A stretch of DNA of 29,856 nt from an uncultured Lachnospiraceae bacterium (GTDB lineage: Bacteria > Bacillota > Clostridia > Lachnospirales > Lachnospiraceae), in contig CAJUIP010000038.1 of NCBI GenBank assembly GCA_910586315.1, positions 1-29,856 of the forward strand. The letters are read 5' to 3'. Made by a program: the position numbers and the translations under genes. How positions within the stretch are numbered: the first letter of the stretch is position 1; every line of letters starts with the position of its first letter. This document shows, in pieces, positions 1-6,984 of the stretch. The notes beneath the pieces were generated by a model. The model was given only the letters and a program-made list of their open reading frames with translations. It had not been told where the DNA came from and ran no database searches.

Positions 1-53
1 GCGGACAAACGGTTTTCAAGACCGCCTCGTTATGACCACTTCGATATCTCTCC
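1..53 (-). tRNA. tRNA-Ser(UGA), 3' part cut off by window edge
   Basis: Read on the minus strand the sequence begins GGAGAGA (5' acceptor strand), continues through a D-arm of serine-tRNA type, and has an anticodon arm with loop CTTGAAA closed by CGGT/ACCG, giving anticodon TGA, which reads UCN serine codons. The variable arm begins (GTCCGC) but the T-arm and 3' acceptor strand lie outside the window. A near-consensus promoter stands directly upstream. The identity rests on anticodon and 5' half only, because the long variable arm that defines tRNA-Ser is not visible in full. Confidence 0.9.
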
Positions 54-80
54 AAAGCGTTCTCTCAAACGTGCTCATTC

Positions 81-109
81 ATTTTATCCGATGAATTCAT
101 TTTTGTCAA
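81..109 (-). promoter_or_regulatory. Promoter of the tRNA-Ser gene
   Basis: On the minus strand there is a perfect -35 TTGACA (104-109), a 17-bp spacer and a -10 TAAAAT (81-86). Transcription would start near 74, leaving a leader of about 20 nt before the mature tRNA 5' end at 53. It fits a strong housekeeping sigma-A promoter of the sort used for stable RNA. Confidence 0.75.
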
Positions 110-136
110 GCATTTTTTTCCACTTTTTTAACTTTT

Positions 137-289
137 TGTAACAGTTCAGCCTTGCGAAGATTCCGAGAGAAAAACGCGTTGAAAACTTGTTTTCATAAGC
201 ATTTTTCTCCCGGAATCTTCATAAGGTGGACGCCGCATGCTTCTTGTCCGCGGTACGCGGGCAAGAAGATGCAAGGCTGAACTGTTACA
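137..289. repeat. Palindromic intergenic element with GTAACAGTTCAGC ends
   Basis: The ends form a perfect 19-bp inverted repeat (137-155 with 271-289, including GTAACAGTTCAGCCTTGC). Inside are two further hairpins: 156-174 with 202-220 (GAAGATTCCG against CGGAATCTTC, then an A-run against a T-run), and 235-252 with 256-272 (CTTCTTGTCCGCG against CGCGGGCAAGAAG, with a bulge). No ORF is present. A half copy, TAACCGTTCAGCCT, follows at 299-312 and overlaps the ispD stop codon. The right half closely resembles 12134-12182. The element sits just downstream of ispD on the minus strand, so it could also act as a terminator or mRNA 3' stabiliser. Confidence 0.8.
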
Positions 290-304
290 CTTTTTAATAA
301 CCGT

Positions 305-1021
305 TCAGCCTCTTAAAAGGCACTCAGCTATCTTCATGTCCTCCGGTGTTGTAACCTTTATATTCTCATAGCTTCCTTCCGTCAGTTTCACCTGTTTGAA
401 GGCCATGGTCTCCACCACCATGGCATCATCCGTAATTCCTTTTTGACGGCTCTCATCTGACAAAAGCTTCTCATATGCATCAAAAACCAATTCATATTGA
501 AATGCCTGGGGAGTCTGAATCTGCCACAGAGTACTCCTGTCCGGAGTATGATCGGCAAACCCCTTGCCATCAGCCACCTTTATGGTATCCTTCACAGGCA
601 TGGCGGCCACGCAGGCTCCATATTCCCTGGCTTCCTCCAGGGTTCGCCCGATGATGTCCCGGGTTACCAGGGGTCTTGCTCCATCATGAATCAAAACTAC
701 GCCATCCCGATTCATAATTTCTGTAAGGGCCGCAAGGCCTCTATAAACAGAATGATATCGTTCCTGCCCTCCTGGCACTACCTTTACAACTTTAGAAAAC
801 CCATATATGTTTATAATTTTTTCCTGGCAATAAGAGATTTCCCCTTCTCCGGTCACTAAAACCACTGCCTCCACCGGACTTTCTTCAAATGCCTTCAGAG
901 AATAATAGAGCAGCGGTTTTTCATTTAAAAGAAGGAACTGTTTGGCCACTGCGGTATGCATCCGTTTTCCCTGCCCTGCAGCTAATACTACCGCTGCTGT
1001 CTTTATCTTCTCTTTTGTCAT
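305..1021 (-). CDS. ispD: 2-C-methyl-D-erythritol 4-phosphate cytidylyltransferase
   Basis: IspD joins CTP to methylerythritol 4-phosphate, giving CDP-methylerythritol, the third step of the non-mevalonate isoprenoid pathway in the cytosol. The 238-residue product has the usual length and all family landmarks: the nucleotide-binding loop VLAAGQGKRM at 12-21 with a following lysine (K27), GGQERYHSV, HDGARP, PVKDTIK, the RSTLWQIQTPQAF block, TDDAMVVE and a closing NIKVTTPEDM. The ATG follows the tsaD stop after one base, and GGGAG inside the tsaD end serves as ribosome binding site, so translation is probably coupled to tsaD. It is the last gene of the rnz-tsaD-ispD unit. The stop codon overlaps a half copy of the palindromic repeat motif. 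No ispF is present in the window. Confidence 0.95.
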   Translation of the reverse strand: MTKEKIKTAAVVLAAGQGKRMHTAVAKQFLLLNEKPLLYYSLKAFEESPVEAVVLVTGEGEISYCQEKIINIYGFSKVVKVVPGGQERYHSVYRGLAALTEIMNRDGVVLIHDGARPLVTRDIIGRTLEEAREYGACVAAMPVKDTIKVADGKGFADHTPDRSTLWQIQTPQAFQYELVFDAYEKLLSDESRQKGITDDAMVVETMAFKQVKLTEGSYENIKVTTPEDMKIAECLLRG

Positions 1022-1022
1022 C

Positions 1023-2060
1023 TTACCGCTCTCCCAGCTTTAAATTCGCAACAGCATTCAGATCCCATCCCGCACGGGCTCCGTTGATATACTCATAGTA
1101 GGCCGCTGCTCCGATCATGGCCGCGTTATCTGTGCAAAAAACAGGAGACGGATAATAAAGTTGGATTCCGCTCTCCCGGCAGGCCTTTTCCATTCCGGCG
1201 CGAAGAGCCGAGTTGGAGGCCACGCCGCCTGCAATGGCCAGTTTTTCGTATCCATATTCTTTCGCTGCCGCCACTGTCCGCGATACGAGAACATCCACCA
1301 CGGCATTCTGAAAAGATGCAGCCAGATCCGGTACACAGATGGTCTCTCCCTTCATTTCTGCCTGGTTAATATAGTTGAGCACAGCAGATTTCATACCACT
1401 GAAGCTGAAATCATAGTCAGAGCCCCCCACCTTTGCCCGCGGGAATTCCATGGCATGGGGATTTCCTTCTCTGGCGGCCTTATCGACCTTAGGGCCACCC
1501 GGGTATCCGAGGCCTACGGCCCGCGCCACCTTGTCAAAAGCCTCTCCGGCCGCGTCATCCATGGTCCGGCCGATGATTTCGAATTCCCCGTAGTCCTTTA
1601 CAATTACCAGATGAGTATGCCCGCCGGATACGATCAGACAGACAAAAGGGGGTTCCAGGTCCGGATGCTCAATGAAATTGGCAGAAACATGTCCCTCGAT
1701 GTGATGAACCCCAACCAAAGGCTTTTTTGCCGCATAGGCAATGGCTTTGGCTTCTGCCACGCCCACCAGCAACGCTCCTATTAACCCCGGACCATAGGTC
1801 ACGGCGATGGCTGTCATTTCTTCCAGAAGCATATGAGCCTCATCAAGGGCCGCCCGAATCACCTGATTGATTTTTTCTATGTGCTTTCTGGATGCAATTT
1901 CCGGCACCACGCCGCCGTAAAGGGTATGGAGGGCAATCTGGGAAGAAATCACATTGGATAATACTTCCCTTCCGTTTTTCACTACCGCCGCCGCCGTCTC
2001 GTCACAGGAGCTCTCGATGGCAAGAATATATACATCCTCTTCTGTCTTGTGTCTCTTCAT
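1023..2060 (-). CDS. tsaD: tRNA N6-adenosine threonylcarbamoyltransferase TsaD
   Basis: TsaD (Kae1/YgjD family, ASKHA fold) transfers the threonylcarbamoyl group from TC-AMP to A37 of ANN-decoding tRNAs, working with TsaB and TsaE, both encoded at 4120-5274. Visible motifs are AIESSCDETAAAVV near the N-terminus, GPGLIGALLVG (90-100), the metal-binding HIEGH with H120 and H124, VSGGHTHL, FSFSGMKSAV and the C-terminal CTDNAAMIGAAAY. I chose the ATG at 2060 (345 residues) because AAAGAGG lies 9 nt upstream. A frame extension to a TTG at 2096 would overlap the end of rnz and has no good ribosome binding site. It lies 22 nt after rnz and one base before ispD, in one transcription unit. Confidence 0.96.
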   Translation of the reverse strand: MKRHKTEEDVYILAIESSCDETAAAVVKNGREVLSNVISSQIALHTLYGGVVPEIASRKHIEKINQVIRAALDEAHMLLEEMTAIAVTYGPGLIGALLVGVAEAKAIAYAAKKPLVGVHHIEGHVSANFIEHPDLEPPFVCLIVSGGHTHLVIVKDYGEFEIIGRTMDDAAGEAFDKVARAVGLGYPGGPKVDKAAREGNPHAMEFPRAKVGGSDYDFSFSGMKSAVLNYINQAEMKGETICVPDLAASFQNAVVDVLVSRTVAAAKEYGYEKLAIAGGVASNSALRAGMEKACRESGIQLYYPSPVFCTDNAAMIGAAAYYEYINGARAGWDLNAVANLKLGER

Positions 2061-2082
2061 GTTTAAACGCCTCTTTTTGCTG

Positions 2083-2994
2083 TTAATCTTCATCAAACCC
2101 CAGCTCCATGGACCAGCCGTCCCGGGCTGTTTTTATTTTCGGGAAAATCTCCCGGATTTCGTTTAAATATTCTTCCGGATGCATTAAAGACGGGCTGTAA
2201 TGGGTCAGCCACATTTCTCTTGGATTTGCCTCTTTTCCTAAGTTTGCTGCCTCCTGGAATGTCATGTGTTTATATTCCCTGGCTTTCGCCGCCTTATCCT
2301 TTTCGCCGTACATGCCTTCACAGATAAAAAGGTCATTCTCCTTCGCGTATTCCGAAATTACCGGAACCGGCCTGGTGTCTGTGGAATAAGTAACAGAAAG
2401 ACCGCGGCGTTTTTCCCCCAGTACCATATCCGGAGTCAGAGTACGTCCTTCAAATTCAATGATTTCGCCTTTCTGTAAGCGGCTCCAGAACCGCTGCGGA
2501 ATTTCCTGGGCTTTCGCCCGGTCCACGTCAAATTTTCCATTTCTCGGAATGGAAATCCTGTAACCATAACAGGAAACATTGTGGTTCACGCGAAACGCAT
2601 CAATCACATAAGGGCCAGCCTTTAATTGTTCCCTTGCCTCAGAAAACTCATGGAAGAAAAGGGAAAAGGGCAGTTCCGGCGCAATGGTCCGGAGGGCTCC
2701 CACCACACGCTCCAGTCCTTTAGGACCGGCAAGAAGCACTGGCTCCGTACGCTCCGCATTCCCCATGGTCAGAAGAAAGCCCGGAAGCCCGCTGATGTGA
2801 TCTGCATGGTAATGGGTAAAACAGATTACATCCACCGGCTTGGGACTCCATCCTTTTTCCTTTAGCGCAATCTGGGTTCCTTCTCCGCAGTCAATTAACA
2901 GGCTGCTTCCATCGCACCGCGCCATCATGGCCGTAAGCCAGCGGTAAGGGAGAGGCTGCATTCCTCCTGTCCCCAGTAAACAGATATCTAACAT
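2083..2994 (-). CDS. rnz: Ribonuclease Z (tRNA 3' processing endonuclease)
   Basis: This is a metallo-beta-lactamase-fold hydrolase of 303 residues. It has the signature THYHADHISGLPG with H61, H63, D65 and H66 as metal ligands, a further His in FRVNHNVSCYGYRI, STDTRP and LTHYSP near the C-terminus. The N-terminal GTGGMQPLPYRWLTAMMAR and IDCGEGTQI blocks are typical of clostridial RNase Z. The enzyme cuts pre-tRNA 3' trailers next to the discriminator base. AAAGGA precedes the ATG. It is first in the unit with tsaD and ispD, so two tRNA-maturation enzymes are co-expressed. A broader metal-dependent hydrolase function cannot be excluded, since paralogues share the fold. Confidence 0.9.
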   Translation of the reverse strand: MLDICLLGTGGMQPLPYRWLTAMMARCDGSSLLIDCGEGTQIALKEKGWSPKPVDVICFTHYHADHISGLPGFLLTMGNAERTEPVLLAGPKGLERVVGALRTIAPELPFSLFFHEFSEAREQLKAGPYVIDAFRVNHNVSCYGYRISIPRNGKFDVDRAKAQEIPQRFWSRLQKGEIIEFEGRTLTPDMVLGEKRRGLSVTYSTDTRPVPVISEYAKENDLFICEGMYGEKDKAAKAREYKHMTFQEAANLGKEANPREMWLTHYSPSLMHPEEYLNEIREIFPKIKTARDGWSMELGFDED

Positions 2995-3015
2995 TCCTTT
3001 TTCCTCATTTCCTGA

Positions 3016-3024
3016 ATCATATCA
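3016..3024 (-). promoter_or_regulatory. Possible extended -10 promoter for rnz-tsaD-ispD
   Basis: The minus strand shows TGATATGAT, an extended -10 (TGn plus TATGAT at 3016-3021), about 20 nt upstream of the rnz start. A TTGATA lies further upstream at 19-bp spacing, which is longer than ideal. The call rests mainly on the extended -10 and its position. Confidence 0.45.
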
Positions 3025-3048
3025 AACTGCCGTTATTCTGTATCAAAC

Positions 3049-3079
3049 GTAACCGTTCAGGAGATATCTGAACTGCTAC
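3049..3079. repeat. Small palindrome of the GTAACNGTTCAG family
   Basis: GTAACCGTTCAG (3049-3060) faces CTGAACTGCTAC (3068-3079), a 12-bp inverted repeat with 10 matches and a 7-nt loop. It is a minimal member of the repeat family found at 137-289, 12121-12181 and 24741-24768, here just upstream of the proposed rnz promoter. Confidence 0.65.
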
Positions 3080-3328
3080 TGACAAACAGCATCATAACAT
3101 AAAATATCCGGGAAAAGCAAGAGAGGGGACCGTAAAAATCAGAAATCCGCAGCCGTTCCGCCCCGCGCTTCCTGCCCGCTGCAAACGGACAGTGAAAATG
3201 CAGGGAGGAACTGCTGCGGAATTTCCGCAGTACCCTCTCATTTGTTTTCTAAACGGACATGCCTGCTGACCGGGCATCACCACACATGAAAGCCAGTTGC
3301 TTTGCACTTCCGGCTCCCACAGCTGCGG
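3080..3328. other. Intergenic spacer, no gene seen
   Basis: The spacer upstream of rnz and downstream of the Cys4 protein gene holds no convincing coding sequence. A 71-codon minus-strand frame (3092-3307) has no ribosome binding site and unlikely composition. Short hairpins are visible: CTGCGGA...TTCCGCAG at 3214-3230, and an ATGCC/GGCAT stem near 3265-3285 that may help end transcription from the tsa/rimI unit. Confidence 0.5.
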
Positions 3329-3571
3329 TCAGAAAAGCTCTGTCTGTTCCTCCACATCCACCGGGAGTCTGAACTGGCTTATGAGTTCATCATAGCATGC
3401 CTCACAAAGGTCAAAATGATGAACCTCCCCGTCCTTTTCTGAAAAATAATCCCATGCATGATCGAACATGGCGGCCCCTTCCCGTACAATTCCTTCTTTT
3501 ACCGCAATTTTTTTGCCGCACAGATTGCACAATACCGCTTCCAACTGTCCGTTTTTTCCGTACTTTCTCAT
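3329..3571 (-). CDS. Small Cys4 (zinc-ribbon-like) protein of unknown function
   Basis: This 80-residue protein has two CxxC pairs, C15-N-L-C18 and C56-E-A-C59, spaced as in a small zinc-binding domain. The second pair sits in HHFDLCEACYDELISQF. There are no membrane segments or signal peptide, so it is likely cytosolic. GGTGAGG lies 5 nt before the ATG. It follows rimI by 96 nt on the same strand, so it is probably the last gene of the tex-tsa-rimI unit. The arrangement of Cys pairs suggests a structural zinc site, which is inference. I do not recognise a named family, and no enzymatic motif is seen. Confidence 0.8.
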   Translation of the reverse strand: MRKYGKNGQLEAVLCNLCGKKIAVKEGIVREGAAMFDHAWDYFSEKDGEVHHFDLCEACYDELISQFRLPVDVEEQTELF

Positions 3572-3667
3572 GTAATCCTCACCTTTCCGCTTCCTGTATT
3601 GTATGCTGTCCGGATTCCCTCCATCGGTTCCGGATACCCCTACATTATAGCTGAAAAAATGTCGGAT

Positions 3668-4126
3668 TTAAGTGGTAATTCCTAGAAGTCCGCGCCGCCA
3701 CATGATGAATGCGTCCTCTGTGGGATTGTGATAATATCCGCGTCTTACGGCCTCTTTTTTAAAACCATACGATTTATAAAGGTTTATGGCCGCTTTATTT
3801 CCTGCTCTCACTTCCAGAGTGAGGTCAAAGACCTCTTTTTCTTTTGCAGATTTTACCATCTGGTCCATCAATTTCCGGGATAAACCGTGGCCGCGAAATT
3901 CTTTCTTCACCGCAATCCGCATTAATTCACCTTCCCCGGAAAGGAAGCGGACATTGAGATAACCGCAGAGGATACCGTCCCGGCGCATCATAACCCAGGC
4001 CTCATCATAAGGACTTTTCAACATATCCTGCAAAAGTCCCTCTGACCATGCATCAGAAAAACATTCCTTCTCCATGGCAGCCACCGCCGCCACATCATCT
4101 TCCGACATAGGTCTTAGCATTAGCAT
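3668..4126 (-). CDS. rimI: Ribosomal protein S18 alanine N-acetyltransferase, RimI-type GNAT
   Basis: RimI acetylates the N-terminal alanine of ribosomal protein S18 using acetyl-CoA. The 152-residue product has the GNAT core: the acetyl-CoA loop in MRIAVKKEFRGHGLSRKLM, the LEVRAGNKAAINLYKSYGFKKE block typical of RimI, and a closing RRGYYHNPTEDAFIM. It overlaps the tsaB end by 7 nt, with ATGCTAA shared. An alternative ATG two codons later (4120) is possible. AAGGTG precedes the first ATG by 4 nt. The tsaB-rimI order is widespread in bacteria and supports the assignment over a generic GNAT acetyltransferase. It is likely translationally coupled to tsaB. Confidence 0.92.
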   Translation of the reverse strand: MLMLRPMSEDDVAAVAAMEKECFSDAWSEGLLQDMLKSPYDEAWVMMRRDGILCGYLNVRFLSGEGELMRIAVKKEFRGHGLSRKLMDQMVKSAKEKEVFDLTLEVRAGNKAAINLYKSYGFKKEAVRRGYYHNPTEDAFIMWRRGLLGITT

Positions 4127-4848
4127 TCTGCACCTTCTTTTTTTGCGGCAGCCTGTTCCCTCGCTTCTCTCTCCCGCTCAGCCTGAGATTTTCTTAAATA
4201 GTCAGGCCCGTGTTCATCTGCTGATTCTACCCTGCCGTCTCTAAAGTAAACCGCCCCCAGGGCCGCCACAGCGGCCCCCCTTTGGCGATTTGTGTGGGCC
4301 GGGGCGAACCGGAAGGGAACTGACATGTTTTCTTCCATCTGCTTTTCGTATACAGGCACACCATCTCCCAGAAAAATCACGGGTTCCCCCAATTCATTTA
4401 AAATATGAATCAGATTCCCCATGTCCATGACATCCTGTCCATGTACAATCTCAAATTCCTTTTCGAATCGGTAAATTCCTGTATACACCTGATTCCTTCT
4501 GGCGTCCATAATGGGACAGATAAGAGCCCCTGCTCCGTAAAGATTATAGGCTGTGGCATCCAGCGTTGGAACATGAATCAGCGGTTTATTCAAAGCCAGT
4601 CCCAGTCCCTTGGCTGTGGCGGAGCCAATCCGAAGACCTGTAAAGGAGCCGGGGCCTCCTGATACGGCAATGGCGTCCACAGTAGAAAGCTCAATTCCAA
4701 GAAGCTCCGTCATGGAAGCAATCATGGGGAGCAGTGTCTGGGAATGGGTCTTTTTAAAGTTTGCCGTATATTCGGCCATGGTAACTCCGTCCTCCACAAT
4801 AGCCACAGAAGCTACCAGGGACGAACTTTCAATCCCTAAAATACGCAT
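4120..4848 (-). CDS. tsaB: tRNA threonylcarbamoyladenosine biosynthesis protein TsaB
   Basis: TsaB is the non-catalytic ASKHA-fold partner that binds TsaD and scaffolds the TsaD-TsaB-TsaE complex making t6A37 on tRNA. The 242-residue product starts MRILGIESSS and has the conserved AVSGGPGSFTGLRIGSATAKGL block and PIMDARRNQVYTG. It lacks the HIEGH metal site of TsaD, as expected. The C-terminus ends in a charged Glu/Arg/Ala stretch. The ATG directly follows the tsaE stop codon (TAA then ATG), with GAGGAG inside the tsaE end as ribosome binding site. It overlaps rimI by 7 nt. The tsaE-tsaB-rimI order is classic. Confidence 0.95.
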   Translation of the reverse strand: MRILGIESSSLVASVAIVEDGVTMAEYTANFKKTHSQTLLPMIASMTELLGIELSTVDAIAVSGGPGSFTGLRIGSATAKGLGLALNKPLIHVPTLDATAYNLYGAGALICPIMDARRNQVYTGIYRFEKEFEIVHGQDVMDMGNLIHILNELGEPVIFLGDGVPVYEKQMEENMSVPFRFAPAHTNRQRGAAVAALGAVYFRDGRVESADEHGPDYLRKSQAEREREAREQAAAKKEGAEC

Positions 4849-5274
4849 TTATGTCTCCTCAACCGTAATTTTTCTGTAATCGAAGCCCTTTTCCAAGTCC
4901 TTTTCGATAGTTACTGTTGTTACATGGGGCGGAAGAATTTCCATAACAAGGCCGGACCACTCGATCAGGGTAACTCCCTCTCCGTAAAAACAGTCTTCAT
5001 ACCCCACTTCCTCCATCTCACTCACATCACCGATTCGGTATACATCAAAATGGTACAGGGGGATTCTTCCAGTGTCATACTGTTTCACAATGGTAAATGT
5101 AGGACTGTCCACAGGCTCCGTAACTCCCAGTCCGGCGGCAAATCCTTTTGTAAACACAGTTTTTCCCACGCCAAGCCCGCCGTTTAAGCAGACGATCTTC
5201 CCGGGAACCGCCGTTTCTCCCAGCTGTTTCCCTAAGGCATACGTATCCTCAGGGCTGTGGCTTATTCTTATCAT
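4849..5274 (-). CDS. tsaE: tRNA threonylcarbamoyladenosine biosynthesis ATPase TsaE
   Basis: TsaE is the P-loop ATPase that drives turnover of the TsaBD complex in t6A synthesis. The 141-residue form starting at 5274 has Walker A GGLGVGKT at 32-39, DSPTF (56-60), the LYHFDVYR block (73-80) and LIEWSG around 103-108, all in family order. The reading frame stays open upstream to 5442, but that extension lies inside the preceding gene, has low-complexity charged sequence and would make the protein far too long. The ATG at 5274 overlaps the upstream stop as ATGA, with AAGGGG 8 nt before it. It is translationally linked to both neighbours. Confidence 0.95.
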   Translation of the reverse strand: MIRISHSPEDTYALGKQLGETAVPGKIVCLNGGLGVGKTVFTKGFAAGLGVTEPVDSPTFTIVKQYDTGRIPLYHFDVYRIGDVSEMEEVGYEDCFYGEGVTLIEWSGLVMEILPPHVTTVTIEKDLEKGFDYRKITVEET

Positions 5275-5771
5275 GCTTTCAGCCCCTTCATTTTTCCAAC
5301 CGGGAGATTTTTTTTCAAGATGCTCTCCAGCTCTTTTTCTCTGCCTTCCACGGAACGTTTGGGAATCAGGTAAGCGCGGATAGGACCCACTTTGATAATA
5401 TACAGGCTTTTTATGCAGATCACTTTCCAGATCTGCCCCCATTCCATATCCCCGGTAACTCCGCCCTGTTCCACCGCAAGCTTTTCATCTGACAAAGTCA
5501 GGGTTATGGGGAGCGAAAATCCTATGGATTCGGCCTGCTTCTTCGATTTTTGCATCAGCAGAAGCGGCTGCAGTACCGTAAAAATCAGGATGCAGAACAC
5601 CAGCAGAATTCTCTGGTACACGTTTACCGTGGGCCAATTCCAGGTCACAGCAAGAATTGCCGCTGCCCCCACAGTGAAAACAATATTAAAAATCCCCGTG
5701 AATCCGCTGTACGAATTGTACATGGAAAAATCATACAAATCTCTGGCTGTCATTTTCACAACAATTTTCAT
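5271..5771 (-). CDS. YcxB-like two-helix membrane protein
   Basis: This 166-residue protein begins with a short polar stretch, then has two hydrophobic segments (about 27-46 and 54-73) forming a hairpin in the membrane. A soluble C-terminal half follows, with MEWGQIWKVICIKSLYIIKVGPIRAYLIPKRSVE, the pattern of the YcxB-like C-terminal domain (a PH-like fold). The function of this family is unknown. The gene starts 8 nt after the patB stop and its end overlaps tsaE as ATGA, so it is embedded in the operon. The ribosome binding site is weak (GAGG 13 nt upstream), which suggests coupling to patB translation. Nothing in it points to tRNA modification. Confidence 0.82.
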   Translation of the reverse strand: MKIVVKMTARDLYDFSMYNSYSGFTGIFNIVFTVGAAAILAVTWNWPTVNVYQRILLVFCILIFTVLQPLLLMQKSKKQAESIGFSLPITLTLSDEKLAVEQGGVTGDMEWGQIWKVICIKSLYIIKVGPIRAYLIPKRSVEGREKELESILKKNLPVGKMKGLKA

Positions 5772-5779
5772 ACTTTTTC

Positions 5780-6958
5780 TTATTCCTCAAAGGCTTTCAA
5801 AATCCGTTCCATGCATTCTGCAATGACGCTTCTCGGAGACGCCACGTTAATGCGCTCAAAGCCTTTTCCTGCATCACCGAAGATGTATCCCTCGTCCAGA
5901 GCCACTTTCGCCTTTTTCTGCATCAGTTCCTCCAGCTTTTTCTCATCCCCGTTTACATAGGCATTAAAATCAATCCAGGCCAGATAGGTACCCTCTGACG
6001 GAACCAGATGCGCCTTCGGAAGATGCTCTTTCAAGAAGCTGTCGATATAGGCAAAATTGCCGTCCAGATATTCTTTTACCTGCTCCAGCCACTCTTCTCC
6101 TTCTCTGTAAGCAGCCACCATAGCGGTGAGGCCCAGAGCAGAGGCGCCATCCATGGATAACTTATTTCCGATGAAATCCTTCCATGTTTTCTTTAATTCT
6201 TCGTTATGGATTACAATATTGGACGTCTTCATGCCCGCCAGATTAAATGTCTTGCTGGGAGCCGTGCAGACTGCAACTTTTTCCGCATAGTCCGGAGCCA
6301 CCTTAAGTATCGGATGGAACACAACGCCTTTTCTTAAAAGATCGCAGTGAATCTCATCGCAGATAATCCACTTATCATGCTTTTTGCAGATATCTACAAC
6401 TGTTCTGATTTCCTCTTCGGTCCACACACGGCCGGCGGGGTTGTGAGGGCTGCAGAATACCAGTACTTTATTCTTTGGATCCGCCATCTTTTTGTCCAGA
6501 TCTTCAAAATCCATTTTATAGTTTCCATTTTCATAGATCAGCGGGTTGTCCACGATCACACGGTTATTGCTTTTCGCCTTCATCATAAATGGATAATAGA
6601 TGGGACGCTGAACCACAACTCCATCGCCCTCTTCTGTTAAAATGTTCAGAAGAACCGCATAGGCGGATACGATCCCCGGAGAGAAAAACAGATTTTCCTT
6701 CTTCTCCTCCCAGCCATAGCGCCTTTTAAACCAATCCGTCACAGCCCCCAGGCATTCATCTGTGTCATAAACGGTGTATCCGAAAATCTTCCGGTCTATT
6801 CTTTCATGGAGCGCCTTTATAATGGGCTCCGCGCAGGGAAAGTCCATATCTGCAACCCAAAGGGCCAGCGCGTCCTCGGAAGACCCCTCAGGCATTCTCT
6901 CCACTTTTGTAGCGGATGTTCCTCTTCTGTCAACTACCTCATCGAAATTGTACTTCAT
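5780..6958 (-). CDS. PatB/MalY-family PLP C-S lyase or aminotransferase
   Basis: This is a fold-type I PLP enzyme of 392 residues, the usual length. Landmarks are WVADMDFP (34-41), Y122, HNPAGRVWTEEE with N173, DEIHCDLL with D201, and the cofactor lysine K236 in APSKTFNLAG. The WVADMDF motif separates the MalY/PatB group (cystathionine beta-lyase, cysteine desulfhydrase) from ordinary aspartate aminotransferases. The likely reaction is cleavage of cystathionine or related S-conjugates to pyruvate, ammonia and a thiol in the cytosol. I chose the ATG at 6958, which has GGAGG 8 nt upstream; the ATG five codons earlier has none. It lies 26 nt after tex. The exact substrate cannot be read from sequence. 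Confidence 0.9.
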   Translation of the reverse strand: MKYNFDEVVDRRGTSATKVERMPEGSSEDALALWVADMDFPCAEPIIKALHERIDRKIFGYTVYDTDECLGAVTDWFKRRYGWEEKKENLFFSPGIVSAYAVLLNILTEEGDGVVVQRPIYYPFMMKAKSNNRVIVDNPLIYENGNYKMDFEDLDKKMADPKNKVLVFCSPHNPAGRVWTEEEIRTVVDICKKHDKWIICDEIHCDLLRKGVVFHPILKVAPDYAEKVAVCTAPSKTFNLAGMKTSNIVIHNEELKKTWKDFIGNKLSMDGASALGLTAMVAAYREGEEWLEQVKEYLDGNFAYIDSFLKEHLPKAHLVPSEGTYLAWIDFNAYVNGDEKKLEELMQKKAKVALDEGYIFGDAGKGFERINVASPRSVIAECMERILKAFEE

Positions 6959-6984
6959 GTTTCGTTCCTCCATTCTATTATTTT

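Noticed and set aside
3092..3307. 71-codon minus-strand frame in the rnz upstream spacer
   Set aside because: No ribosome binding site, Cys/Pro/Arg-heavy composition, and short hairpins within it.
5275..5442. Longer TsaE N-terminus starting at 5442
   Set aside because: The extension lies inside the upstream YcxB-like gene and adds 56 residues foreign to the family.
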